Part shown: positions 35,049 through 43,802 of the stretch, piece after piece
Numbering within the stretch: position 1 is the first letter of the stretch
Layout: each line of letters opens with the position of its first letter
Source: JAJCYX01 sp965243825
GTDB lineage: Bacteria; Chloroflexota; Dehalococcoidia; Lucifugimonadales; Lucifugimonadaceae
Direction of reading: 5' to 3'
DNA length: 64,000 nt
NCBI GenBank assembly: GCA_965243825.1
Contig: CBDEVT010000001.1
Coordinates: forward strand, 2,604,001-2,668,000
The notes under the pieces: model-generated
Told to the model about the DNA's origin: nothing
What the model saw: the letters and a program-made list of their open reading frames with translations, nothing else
Databases searched by the model: none
Translations under genes and position numbers: made by a program

Positions 35049-36349
35049 GCCCCTATCGATTGCGCCTCCTTGAGCGCTTCACTGAACCCTTTGAGTGACC
35101 CCTCAAGCACATCATCTTCAACGCAGTAAGAAGCTCGAAAATAGCCGGAAGTACCGAACCCAACACCCGGGACGGTCAGCACTAGCTTTGATTGCAAAAG
35201 CTGGACGAACTGCACATCGTTCGGCATTGGCGATTCCGGGAACAAGTAGAAGGCGCCATCCGGCTTTGTGCACTTGTATCCCATCGCAGTCAAGGCTTCG
35301 TACAAAAAATCCCGTTTCTTCCGATACTCGGAAACGTCCACAGTCGCGTCTTGGATTTCTGCCACAACACGTTGCATTAGTGCCGGCGCATTCACGAAAC
35401 CCAGGGTCCGGAGCGCAAACGTCGCCGCGTCCATGAATTCAACTTTGCCCGGATCTTCCGGATTGATAGCGATGTGGCCGATCCGTTCGCCGGCCAACCC
35501 GAGGTCCTTGGAGTGTGAAGTGGCGACAACTGAACGCACGTGGTGCTTGAATATGAACGGAAATGAAGCATCGGTGTAGATCAACTTCCGATATGGCTCA
35601 TCCGAAACAAGATAGATTTCCGTCCCAAAACGCTCTTCCGCCTGACGTATGGCATCACCTATCTGGGCGACAACTGACTCCGGATAGATGACACCCGACG
35701 GATTGTTTGGAGTGTTGATGATGACGGCGCGGGTTCGTTCGCTCAGCTGCTCCTTGAGAGATTCGATGTCTGGTTGAAAGTCTGAACGACTCTGAGCTTC
35801 TTTGACCACTCCGTTCTGATGCTCGATGTAAAAGATGTACTCGGCAAAGTAGGGAGCGATGATGACGACTTCGTCGTCTTGATCGAGTATCGAACGCAAG
35901 ATCACGTTGAGCGCGCCGGCCGCGCCTACCGTCATCAGGATATCTTCCCCTGTGAATGGAACACCGGACTCCTTCGCGAGTTGGGTGGCCACGGCAGCCC
36001 GAACATCCGGAAACCCGCCGTTCGGCATGTAGCGATGAGTACCCTGATCGTTCGCGTTGACAATCCGGCGAAGTACCGCGTTGAATTCGTCCGGTGGCTC
36101 TAAGAGCGGATTGCCGAGGGAGAGATCGAAGACGTTTTCGGCACCGTGCTTTTGCCGAAGCTCCATACCTTCTTCGAACATCCTCCTGATCCAGGATGAT
36201 GCCTTCATCTGCTCTCGGACTTTTGCGGATATAGCCAAGTTGAGTTCTCTCGTTCTTGAAACAACTGCGCGAATTGACGTGAGATCTGGTGCGTCAAACT
36301 GATCATGCGCCGGGAGATTATATTCGGTGAATCTCCGAGTGCTCTGCAC
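35045..36349 (-). CDS. PLP-dependent aminotransferase class I/II (aspartate-aminotransferase-like)
   Basis: Fold-type I transaminase. NPSG motif (INTPNNPSGVIYP), PLP Lys in VATSHSKDLGLAGERIGH, and substrate Arg near the C-terminus (GYFRASYC). The domain begins at about residue 38, where a TTG (36238) gives MAISAKVREQMKAS; the GTG at 36349, 8 nt after the MaoC stop and preceded by GGAAC, is the other start. I give the longer frame, but the shorter product is plausible. Part of a MaoC-aminotransferase-lipoprotein run with spacing of 9 nt and a 4-nt overlap. Confidence 0.9.
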   Translation of the reverse strand: MQSTRRFTEYNLPAHDQFDAPDLTSIRAVVSRTRELNLAISAKVREQMKASSWIRRMFEEGMELRQKHGAENVFDLSLGNPLLEPPDEFNAVLRRIVNANDQGTHRYMPNGGFPDVRAAVATQLAKESGVPFTGEDILMTVGAAGALNVILRSILDQDDEVVIIAPYFAEYIFYIEHQNGVVKEAQSRSDFQPDIESLKEQLSERTRAVIINTPNNPSGVIYPESVVAQIGDAIRQAEERFGTEIYLVSDEPYRKLIYTDASFPFIFKHHVRSVVATSHSKDLGLAGERIGHIAINPEDPGKVEFMDAATFALRTLGFVNAPALMQRVVAEIQDATVDVSEYRKKRDFLYEALTAMGYKCTKPDGAFYLFPESPMPNDVQFVQLLQSKLVLTVPGVGFGTSGYFRASYCVEDDVLEGSLKGFSEALKEAQSIGA

Positions 36350-36357
36350 CTAAGTTC

Positions 36358-36840
36358 CTAGTCGAATGGCAGTTTGCCTTCACCCATCGTCTCGTGATGC
36401 TTCATCGGAACTAGAACCCTCTTGAGAAACGACATCACCTTGGTGCCGTCCTGGTTTGTCACAGCAGTCTCTGTCAGGACGGTGCCCCGGTCTCCCTTTG
36501 AAGTCACCCGTGTCTCCAGCACTTCGCTTTCTGTGTAGATAGTGTCCCCATGGAACACTGGTGCGTGGTGGGTCACACGCTCGTACTCTAAATTAGCGAT
36601 GGCCCGCCCTGACAGATCTCGGACCGTCTGACCAACGGCAATTGCGAATACGAGCGTACCGTTTGTGAGACGCTTTCCATGTTGAGTGTGAGTCTGGGTG
36701 TAATGCTCGTCGATATGCAGCGGATTATCGTTCTGACAAAGCAGAGAAAACCAGGTGTCGTCAGCATCGTTGATGGTGCGGCCTGGCCAATGCTTGATTC
36801 TCTCTCCAACGGTGAAATCTTCAAAAAAACGACCGTACAT
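36358..36840 (-). CDS. MaoC-family (hot-dog fold) hydratase/dehydratase
   Basis: Acyl-CoA hydratase-type protein of 160 aa. Catalytic Asp/His element DNPLHIDEHYTQ, preceded by the typical ADDTWFSLLCQ helix. FEDFTVGERIKHWPGRTI is the usual start of this subfamily, which includes mesaconyl-CoA/beta-methylmalyl-CoA and (R)-enoyl-CoA hydratases. Together with the CoA-ester lyase gene upstream (237-bp gap, same strand) it may act on malyl- or citramalyl-type CoA esters; that pairing is inference. Start ATG at 36840. Confidence 0.9.
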   Translation of the reverse strand: MYGRFFEDFTVGERIKHWPGRTINDADDTWFSLLCQNDNPLHIDEHYTQTHTQHGKRLTNGTLVFAIAVGQTVRDLSGRAIANLEYERVTHHAPVFHGDTIYTESEVLETRVTSKGDRGTVLTETAVTNQDGTKVMSFLKRVLVPMKHHETMGEGKLPFD

Positions 36841-37077
36841 AGGTGCCCTCGATGAACGCGGTTGAGTTACCTCAAAGAGGTTAGCGAAGAATTGGAACTG
36901 ATGGACTGGTCCAGCACCCTTTAGGGCGGATTACCGGCGTCAACCGTTCGGTCGCCTCGTCGCGGTGTCGGCGAACTCGAAAACCTCCACCACCAGTGCC
37001 ACCCTCGGCTTCGTTCAGGGATTCTGAGTGAATGATTCGAACTCAATGGGAACTCTAAAATAGATGGTGCACGCGAT

Positions 37078-37992
37078 TCACGATTCAAGATCTGCCTGGC
37101 GTAGAACGTTTTGTGCCCGTGCAATAACAGGAGCGTCGATCATCTCTCCGTCGAGTGATACTGCTCCACGTCCTTCAGATTCAGCATCCTTAGCCGTCTT
37201 AAGAACCTGCCTTGCACGTTCGATCTCTTGATCGGTCGGCTTGAACATCTCCTCAATGATCGGCACCTGGGCCGGATGAATTGCCATCTTGCCCGTGAAT
37301 CCGAGCCGCCTTGCCAGTAGGCAGTCATTCCGCAATCCTTCCTCGTCGCGGAACTTCACAAACGGCGTGTCGAGAGCCTGAATGTTGGCCGCGCGAGCGG
37401 CAATCGCTACCGTTGATCGGGCGTGTAGTAGCCCGGGTTCACCATACGGTCCTTCATCTGTGTCCGTGGTTGAGTCCACAGTACGGGCAAATCCCATATC
37501 GGCAGAAAAATCTTCGGCACCGAATGCCACCCACTTGACTCTCTGGGACGCTCGACAGATAGCAGCTGAATTCACTAGTCCTGCGGCCGTTTCGACCCAG
37601 GCCAGGATTCCAACCGACTCAACTTCAATCCCAACGGCTCTTTCATGAGCGGTCAACATCGTGTCGAGAGTGCGGATGTCATTTACTCCACCGATCTTGC
37701 CCACGCTGATCGCTATTGTCTGAGGTCCAACCACAGTTGCAATGTCTTCCTCTGTCAGGTCTGTAGGGAGAGAGTTAACCCTCGGGATCACTGGCAAGCC
37801 AGTAGCTGCAAGGCCTGATACAGCAGCTGCCACTGTCTTGCGCGCTGCATCTTTCTCTCTGATGGGCACAGAGTCTTCCAGGTCAGGTATGAATCCTCCG
37901 GGTTCGTACCGAGCTGCTTTCTTGAGCATGTCGGCACGATTTCCTGGGACAAATAGCAGACTTCGAAAATATGGTGGAGTCGATGTGGGCAT
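37078..37992 (-). CDS. CoA ester lyase (HpcH/HpaI, malyl/citramalyl-CoA lyase type)
   Basis: 304-aa TIM barrel of the citrate lyase beta / HpcH-HpaI family that splits malyl-CoA or citramalyl-CoA-like esters. RSLLFVPGNRADML at the start and FIPDLEDSVP (metal/acid) are diagnostic; GAEDFSADMGF carries the catalytic Asp/Glu motif and KMAIHPAQVPII the C-terminal signature. Start ATG at 37992. It is followed on the same strand by the MaoC hydratase gene after a 237-bp gap with no gene, so the two may belong to one pathway. Confidence 0.92.
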   Translation of the reverse strand: MPTSTPPYFRSLLFVPGNRADMLKKAARYEPGGFIPDLEDSVPIREKDAARKTVAAAVSGLAATGLPVIPRVNSLPTDLTEEDIATVVGPQTIAISVGKIGGVNDIRTLDTMLTAHERAVGIEVESVGILAWVETAAGLVNSAAICRASQRVKWVAFGAEDFSADMGFARTVDSTTDTDEGPYGEPGLLHARSTVAIAARAANIQALDTPFVKFRDEEGLRNDCLLARRLGFTGKMAIHPAQVPIIEEMFKPTDQEIERARQVLKTAKDAESEGRGAVSLDGEMIDAPVIARAQNVLRQADLES

Positions 37993-38127
37993 GCTGAGAA
38001 AACGCGTCAGAAAGGAATGTTCGTTCGTCGAACTGAGAATCGAGTGATCTCTACTGTGCGGATAATATAGCCGAGATCAGCCGTGCCGAACCGATACTGG
38101 CAAACCAGAAACGGAATGCGAAACGCA

Positions 38128-39114
38128 ATGAACCATGTCCTCTTCATCACCAGTGCAGCTGATCCATTGTTGCAGCTGATAGAAGATGAATCCGGTGGAC
38201 AGCTAGACATAACAGCGGTGGAACCAGGCGCTATTCCCGAGTCGTTCGAGGGCTTCGAGGTGTTGGTGGTCGGCGAAGTGGACCTGAGCAATTCGATCGC
38301 TACGACCGGTGCCAACGGTCCAAAATTCGTCCAATTGTTGCGGGGCCATCACAATTCAGTCGATGTCCTGTCCCTAAATCGTGAAGGTGTCAGCGTCGCC
38401 GGGACCGCACCATTGCGCGCCCCACAGGTTGCTAACCAGGCCCTAGGACTTGCGAGAGTTGTATGTTCGAACGGTCATCAGAAAGCGTCAGTTACACCCG
38501 AAGAGATTGCTAGCGTGGCTGCGACGGTCGGATCTGAACTTGCCGGTAAGACTCTTGGTTTGGTTGGATTCGGGCGTATTGGGCAGGCGACGGCGGGTCT
38601 AGGTGCGCAGGCCGGGATGAACGTTATCTATGCGGACGTTCGGACCGCGTCGCATGGATCTACGTCATCCAGTAAGGCTCGCAGGTCAACACTTGACCTG
38701 CTTCTCTCGAATTCGGACGTCGTATCGCTACATGTCCAATGGGGTCCGACATCCGACCCCCTTATTTCCGAACGGGAGCTACGGCTGATGCAAAAAGGCG
38801 CCGTGCTGCTTAACACTGCAGACGAGCGTCTGATTGACCAACTCGCACTCGAGGATGCGTTGCAGGCAGGTCGAATCTTTGCAGGGTTGGTTGTCGAAGA
38901 TACAGCTGCTTCAGCCTTTTCGAATCTCCCAAACACCATCGTCACCACCTACTCCCAGAGATCAGCAGACCAACAAATTGCGAAGTTTGTTGTAGCCAAT
39001 ATCGAATCTGCGCTGTCTGGACAGCATCCCACCGGTCTTATCGAAATAGTTGACTTTCCTCGTGCAGGTGATCCGGCGTTCTGGTCGTCAAGGATGTCGC
39101 CCAGGGAGTGCTGA
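38128..39114 (+). CDS. D-2-hydroxyacid dehydrogenase-like protein with altered catalytic residues
   Basis: NAD-binding Rossmann domain of the family is clear: LVGFGRIGQATAGLGAQAG and INADVR-like VIYADVRT. However, the usual catalytic triad is not obvious: the Arg block reads NTADERLIDQ instead of INxxRGxxVD, and where TPHxGxxT carries the His the sequence is TTYSQRSADQQ. The enzyme may be degenerate or act differently. The N-terminal ~100 residues form the substrate domain. The start ATG at 38128 (NHVLF) is preferred over in-frame GTG/ATG codons at 38083 and 38116. Confidence 0.8.
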   Translation: MNHVLFITSAADPLLQLIEDESGGQLDITAVEPGAIPESFEGFEVLVVGEVDLSNSIATTGANGPKFVQLLRGHHNSVDVLSLNREGVSVAGTAPLRAPQVANQALGLARVVCSNGHQKASVTPEEIASVAATVGSELAGKTLGLVGFGRIGQATAGLGAQAGMNVIYADVRTASHGSTSSSKARRSTLDLLLSNSDVVSLHVQWGPTSDPLISERELRLMQKGAVLLNTADERLIDQLALEDALQAGRIFAGLVVEDTAASAFSNLPNTIVTTYSQRSADQQIAKFVVANIESALSGQHPTGLIEIVDFPRAGDPAFWSSRMSPREC

Positions 39115-39280
39115 AGGTTTAAGAAGCGCCGATAGTTCGCCCTTGTGCTTTCGAGGAAGAAAAGACGAGGTGCCGGTCACACATCTTCTTCACCTGTATC
39201 GCGTTGCACAGATTCGACGAGATTGACACTCGTATACTGTTGAGCATCGGTCGGCTTGCAGTTTCCGTCAGGTTGGCACT

Positions 39281-42145
39281 TTGACAACCACCACAATTGA
39301 ATCCTCGAAAACCATGAAGCCACTGGATCTTCAGGTCAACGGTGTTGGTGTCTCGGTTCCTGCCAACTCTCGTGTCCTGGACGCTCTGAGAACGGCTGGA
39401 TTCGACGTTCCCACGCTGTGTTACGACGAACGTCTTGGACCCAAAGGCACTTGCCGGATGTGCCTGGTTGAAGTCGAGGTCGATGGTCAGACACAGACCG
39501 TTGCTTCGTGTACTTCGTTAGTGGCCCAAGACCAGAAGATTGAGACCCACACCGAATCTCTCAGGGACTATCGAAAAACTCTGCTGGAAATGCTCCTTTC
39601 AGAAACGTCAGCGCCAAAGACGTTTCCTGATGGCGACACGACCGCACATTCAGAGTTCTACCGTGCTGTTCGCGAATACGACGCCAAACCGGACGCCCTG
39701 CCATTTCTTGAACGACGCAAACCTGCACCTGACCCAAACCCATTTATCCAGCGTGACTATGATCTCTGCATAGCGTGCTATCGCTGCACAAGCATCTGCA
39801 ACGAATGGGAACAGGCAGGAGCGATAGCCGTAGATGGACGAGGACAGGACTCGTCCATCTTTTCGTTCTTCAACAACAGTCTTCTAGATAGTCCGTGCAC
39901 GTTCTGTGGCCAGTGCATCAACACGTGTCCGACCGGAGCATTGACGGATCGGAAACTGGCCGGTGTCGAACCACACGAAACGGAAGAAACGAAGACAATC
40001 TGCCCTTATTGCGGTGTTGGTTGCGGAATCAACCTGATAACGAAAGATGGCGAGTTGGTTGGTACTCGGCCAGATTTCGATGCCCCATCACGCGGCTCCC
40101 TGTGTGTGAAAGGTCAGTTTGCCTCATGGGAGTTTGTGAAGTCTGAACAACGTCTGAAATATCCACTGATCCGAAAGGACGGTGTGCTACAGCGAGCCAG
40201 CTGGGATGAAGCGCTTGATCTCGTAGCTGCGAACTTCAAAAAGATCATTGCCGAGGACGGTCCTGACAGTATCGTTTGCTGGGCATCTGCTCGCGTAGTT
40301 ACCGAAGCCAACTACCTGCTTCAGAAGTTCGCTCGTGTCGCTATTGGTACGAACAATATCGATAACTGTTCTCGTACTTGACACGCTCCCACGGTCGCCG
40401 GTCTGGCGGTCCAGGTAGGCAGGGGAGCGATGACCAACTCGATAGAAGAGTTGGCCGACTCCAACCTGATCATCGTGACCGGATCCAATACGACGGAGGC
40501 GCATCCGGTCATTTCGCTCCGGATGAAACGTGCCGTGCGCAACGGCGCGAAGCTCATCGTAATTGATCCACGGAAAATCGAGCTTACGAAATGGGCTGAT
40601 CGGCATGTTCAGATCAACGTCGGAACGGACATACCGTTCTACAACGCTGTCGCAAACGTGATCATCAATGAGAAGCTCTACGATGAGAACTACATCGGTA
40701 CTCGTACTGAAGGCTTCGATGAGTTCGCTCGACATGTTCAGAACTACCCGCCAGAGTACTCAGCGGAAGTTTGCGGTATTCCGGTTGAAGACATCTACTA
40801 CGTGGCACGTGAATACGCTAAAGCGTCACCCGGTGCGGCCATCTGTTACACGCTGGGCATCACCGAGCATTCCTGCGGCTCCCACAACGTTCAGAGTCTT
40901 GGCAACCTCGGCATGCTGGGTGGCAATTTTGGCGCGTACGCAGGGGGCGTGAATCCACTACGCGGCCAGAACAATGTCCAGGGAGCGGGCGACTCAGGGG
41001 CTATACCAACCGACCTACCCGGCTATCAGAAGATTGAAAAAGCTGAGATACGCGAGAAGTTCGAGAAGGCATGGAGCGTACCGCTGCCGAAACGTCGAGG
41101 CATCACGAAGATCACCGCCATGGACCAGATGATTCGCGGCAACGTTCGTGGCGTGTTCGTGATGGGCGAAAACACCGTCGTTTCAGACCCTCATGCCAAC
41201 CATGCTGAACACGCGCTGAGGTCTGCTGACTTCATGGTCGTGCAGGACATATTCCTTACCGATACAGCACGGCTGGCGGATGTGGTCCTGCCCGCGGCGT
41301 CTTTCGCTGAATCAGAAGGCACATTTGCAAACAGCGAGCGTCGCGTGCAAAGAGTACGCGCAGCCATCGAACCACCTGGTGAAGCCAGGACAGATATCGA
41401 GATTCTGCTTGATCTATTTGCCAGGTTCGGAATACCCCAGGTCGCTACGGAACCCGCCGAGATCTGGAACGAGATGAGGTCGCTTACGCCGATACTCGCC
41501 GGGATTACCTATGAGCGCCTTGAGCAAGGTCAAGGGATTCAATGGCCCTGTCCAAGTGAAGACCACCCTGGCACTCAATACCTGCACTCCGGTGAGATGG
41601 AATCCGGCATGCCCGGCTTTTTCGCACCTGTAGACCATGTTCCGCCTGCCGAAGAACCTGACGAAGAGTTCCCGGTTTTACTGACCACCGGCCGTCGGCG
41701 TTCGACATATCACACCGGCACACAGACTGGCAGGGCGTCGGGATTCGATCTGCTGGTACCGCATGAAATGTGCGAGATCAATCCGCTCGACGCGGCCGAT
41801 TGGGGTATTCAAGATGGTGACACCCTTGTTGTGAGTTCTCGCCGGGGATCTGTGACCGTGGCGGCAAAACTGACTGAACGATCACCACGCGGCGCAGTGT
41901 TCATGTCCTTTGCCTTTCCTGAGTTGACACGAACCAACGATGTCACTTCCGACGCATTCGACTTCATTACGGAGACGCCCGAGTTCAAGGCGTGCGCAGT
42001 AAAGCTCGAAAAGGCTGCCGAACAGAATCCAGAATGGAAACGTGCGCAGGAAGGAGTGAGGTTGGCAGGGGAATTCGCTGCGCCGACTGCTCTGGACTCC
42101 CCTTCTCAGCGTGGCGAATCGAATCTAATTCATGTAGATGACTAA
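39281..42145 (+). CDS. fdhA: Formate dehydrogenase alpha subunit, selenocysteine-containing (in-frame UGA = Sec367)
   Basis: Molybdopterin formate dehydrogenase of about 954 aa, oxidising formate to CO2. Domains: N-terminal [2Fe-2S] ferredoxin-like (Cys in LCYDERLGPKGTCRMCLVEV), two [4Fe-4S] motifs (CIACYRCTSIC and CTFCGQCINTC), then the 4Fe-4S/bis-MGD catalytic part (CPYCGVGCG; SLCVKGQ). TGA at 40379-40381 sits in DNCSRT-TGA-HAPTVAGL, exactly the Sec/Cys Mo-ligand position of FDH (E. coli FdhF VUHGPSVAGL). A SECIS-like structure follows directly at 40384-40429. The frame continues uninterrupted to 42145. Start TTG 39281; ATG 39314 is possible. No NuoE/F-like diaphorase or fdhD neighbours. 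Confidence 0.95.
40379..40429 (+). promoter_or_regulatory. UGA and bacterial SECIS element of fdhA
   Basis: Immediately after TGA (40379-40381) a 7-bp lower stem CGCTCCC (40384-40390) pairs perfectly with GGGAGCG (40423-40429). Inside it an upper stem of CGCC/GGCG, extendable with G-U pairs, closes the loop GGTCT at 40400-40404. The apical GGUCU loop matches the core of the E. coli fdhF SECIS. Confidence 0.85.
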
Positions 42146-42329
42146 TTCCCGGGGGCTTCTAGACTGGCAGTAGCGTGCCGTACTGAAGCCTGAATTTGCT
42201 GACCGGAATAGTTCTGTTCAAAAAGGTGCAGCCGTTCTCTTGGTAAACTCGCCGAGGGACGGTTTCAGGACTTGTGAAACGACTAAAGCATCGATCTGTT
42301 CATATTCATGAGCAGATCTGGAGATTTAA

Positions 42330-42971
42330 ATGTCAGTAGAGACACCGGTCCGACTGGAAATATTCATCGACTACACCTGACCATGGGTGCGACAGGCTGG
42401 CATTTGGCTGGCCAGGGTTAAAGAACAGATGGGCGATGACCTCCAGATTCGATGGCGAAGCTTTGCTCTTGAACAGGTCAACTCCAAGGAAGGCGATGAT
42501 TGGAAGGCCTGGGAACAGGGTTCAGACTACGTTTCGCGAGGATTGTGGCCTCTCCGAGGCGGAATAGCTGCCCGTCGGCAGAGCGAGGCTACTCATACGG
42601 CCTATATGGAGACCGTGCTCGAGTTGAAACATGTTGAACGGGAGGACATTCGGTCTCGTGATGCCATCATGGAGATTGCAAGAAGGTTAGGCGGGACCAT
42701 CGATCTTGACCGATTCATTCAGGACATGGATGACCCGGAGACACTGGCGGAAATTGGCCGAGACCACGAAGATGCAGTTTCACAGGGTGTCTTCGGCACC
42801 CCAACGTTCGTGTTTGAGGACGGCAGTGCCTCCTTCATCAAGACCTACACTCCACCTGAGTCAGACACTATGAGTGCTTTTGAACACCTGATGGGTGTAA
42901 TGCGTGGCAAGAAATACTTTGGAGAGATAAAGCGTCCTCAGCCACCGTGGCCAAGAGGCGCGCGAGACTAG
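42330..42971 (+). CDS. DsbA/FrnE-like thioredoxin-fold protein, candidate selenoprotein (in-frame UGA = Sec17), no cysteine
   Basis: 213-aa protein of the DsbA / 2-hydroxychromene-2-carboxylate isomerase (FrnE) superfamily. GGAG lies 6 nt before the ATG at 42330. Codon 17 is TGA (42378-42380) in EIFIDYT-TGA-PWVRQAG, the position of the first Cys of the CPxC redox motif. The family cis-Pro loop VFGTPTFVFEDG is present near residue 150. The frame continues to 42971 as one domain, and codons 1-16 form the required first beta strand. Besides the Sec there is no cysteine anywhere, so the classical second Cys (CxxC) is Val. It lies 185 nt downstream of fdhA and 30 nt upstream of rnc. Confidence 0.85.
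42395..42415 (+). promoter_or_regulatory. Candidate SECIS hairpin of the DsbA/FrnE-like gene
   Basis: The sequence can form a 7-bp stem (GGCTGGC with GGCTGGCC, two wobbles) around loop ATTTG, or a 5-bp stem CTGGC/GCCAG with a 9-nt loop. The loop starts about 22 nt after the UGA, the distance seen in bacterial SECIS elements. The fold is less unique than the fdhA one. Confidence 0.45.
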
Positions 42972-43001
42972 TCTCGGTGAATCGAGCTACCCAAAACGAG
43001 A

Positions 43002-43709
43002 ATGCCAACTACCTATCCAGATGAGAGTGCGCTTGCTGAGGCCCAGGAACAGATCGGAATTCGGTTCAATGACTCGAGCCTGCTTCGAACAGCGCTGACG
43101 CATCAGTCTTACCTGAACGAGAATCCCAGCCAAGTGGGAGATTCCAACGAGAGACTGGAATTCCTTGGAGATAGTGCTCTCAACTACATCGTCGGCAGAC
43201 ACATGTACGAACAACTGCCAGACCTCCCAGAAGGCGACTTGACTGTTCGCCGAGCGGAGGCTGTTCGCAGGGAAACTCTTGAGGCCGCAGCTCGGAGACT
43301 CGGACTTGGCGATGTGCTCGTTATGGGCCGAGGGGAAGCGGTCAGCGGCGGTGCTACTAGGTCGTCCAACCTGGCCAACGGATTTGAGGCATTGGTAGGC
43401 GCTCTCGTACTGGATCAAGGGCTAGAAATAACGCAAAAACACGTTCTCAGATGGCTTGCTCCTGACCTTCAGAATCTGATGGACTCTGAGACGCCAAAGG
43501 ACCCGAAGTCTCAACTTCAAGAGTTACTACAGGCCAGAGGGCAGTCTCCTCCGTTGTACCAGGTAGTGAAAGTAGAAGGACCCGACAACAGTCCAGAGTT
43601 CACAGTAGAAGCCGTAATTGGTGGTGAATGCCTGGGGTCCGGTACGGCCGGTCGTAAGGTTGATGCTGAGCGATTGGCGGCGATCGAAGCCGTAAACACG
43701 CTGCGGTAG
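43002..43709 (+). CDS. rnc: Ribonuclease III
   Basis: Double-stranded-RNA endonuclease for rRNA and mRNA processing, 235 aa. Signature NERLEFLGDSALNYIV (~residues 50-65) carries the catalytic Glu/Asp; second acidic site in NGFEALVGALVLDQG. The C-terminal dsRNA-binding domain (DPKSQLQELLQARGQ ... GTAGRKVDAERLAAIEAV) is intact. Start ATG 43002. Followed by ftsY after 93 nt; an rnc-ftsY order is frequent. Confidence 0.97.
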   Translation: MPTTYPDESALAEAQEQIGIRFNDSSLLRTALTHQSYLNENPSQVGDSNERLEFLGDSALNYIVGRHMYEQLPDLPEGDLTVRRAEAVRRETLEAAARRLGLGDVLVMGRGEAVSGGATRSSNLANGFEALVGALVLDQGLEITQKHVLRWLAPDLQNLMDSETPKDPKSQLQELLQARGQSPPLYQVVKVEGPDNSPEFTVEAVIGGECLGSGTAGRKVDAERLAAIEAVNTLR

Positions 43710-43802
43710 GTATTGTGAACGCCGAGTTGCACGAAGCAGGCACCGTAATACCGCTGGATCGAAGTAGTTATTCAACGTGAAGAGTTTAAGGAACACGCAC
43801 GC

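Noticed and set aside
17449..42971. The three in-frame UGA codons as frameshifts, sequencing errors or pseudogenes
   Set aside because: Each is a single codon at the exact redox or metal-ligand residue, with intact coding on both sides and a hairpin downstream; three chance errors of this kind are unlikely.
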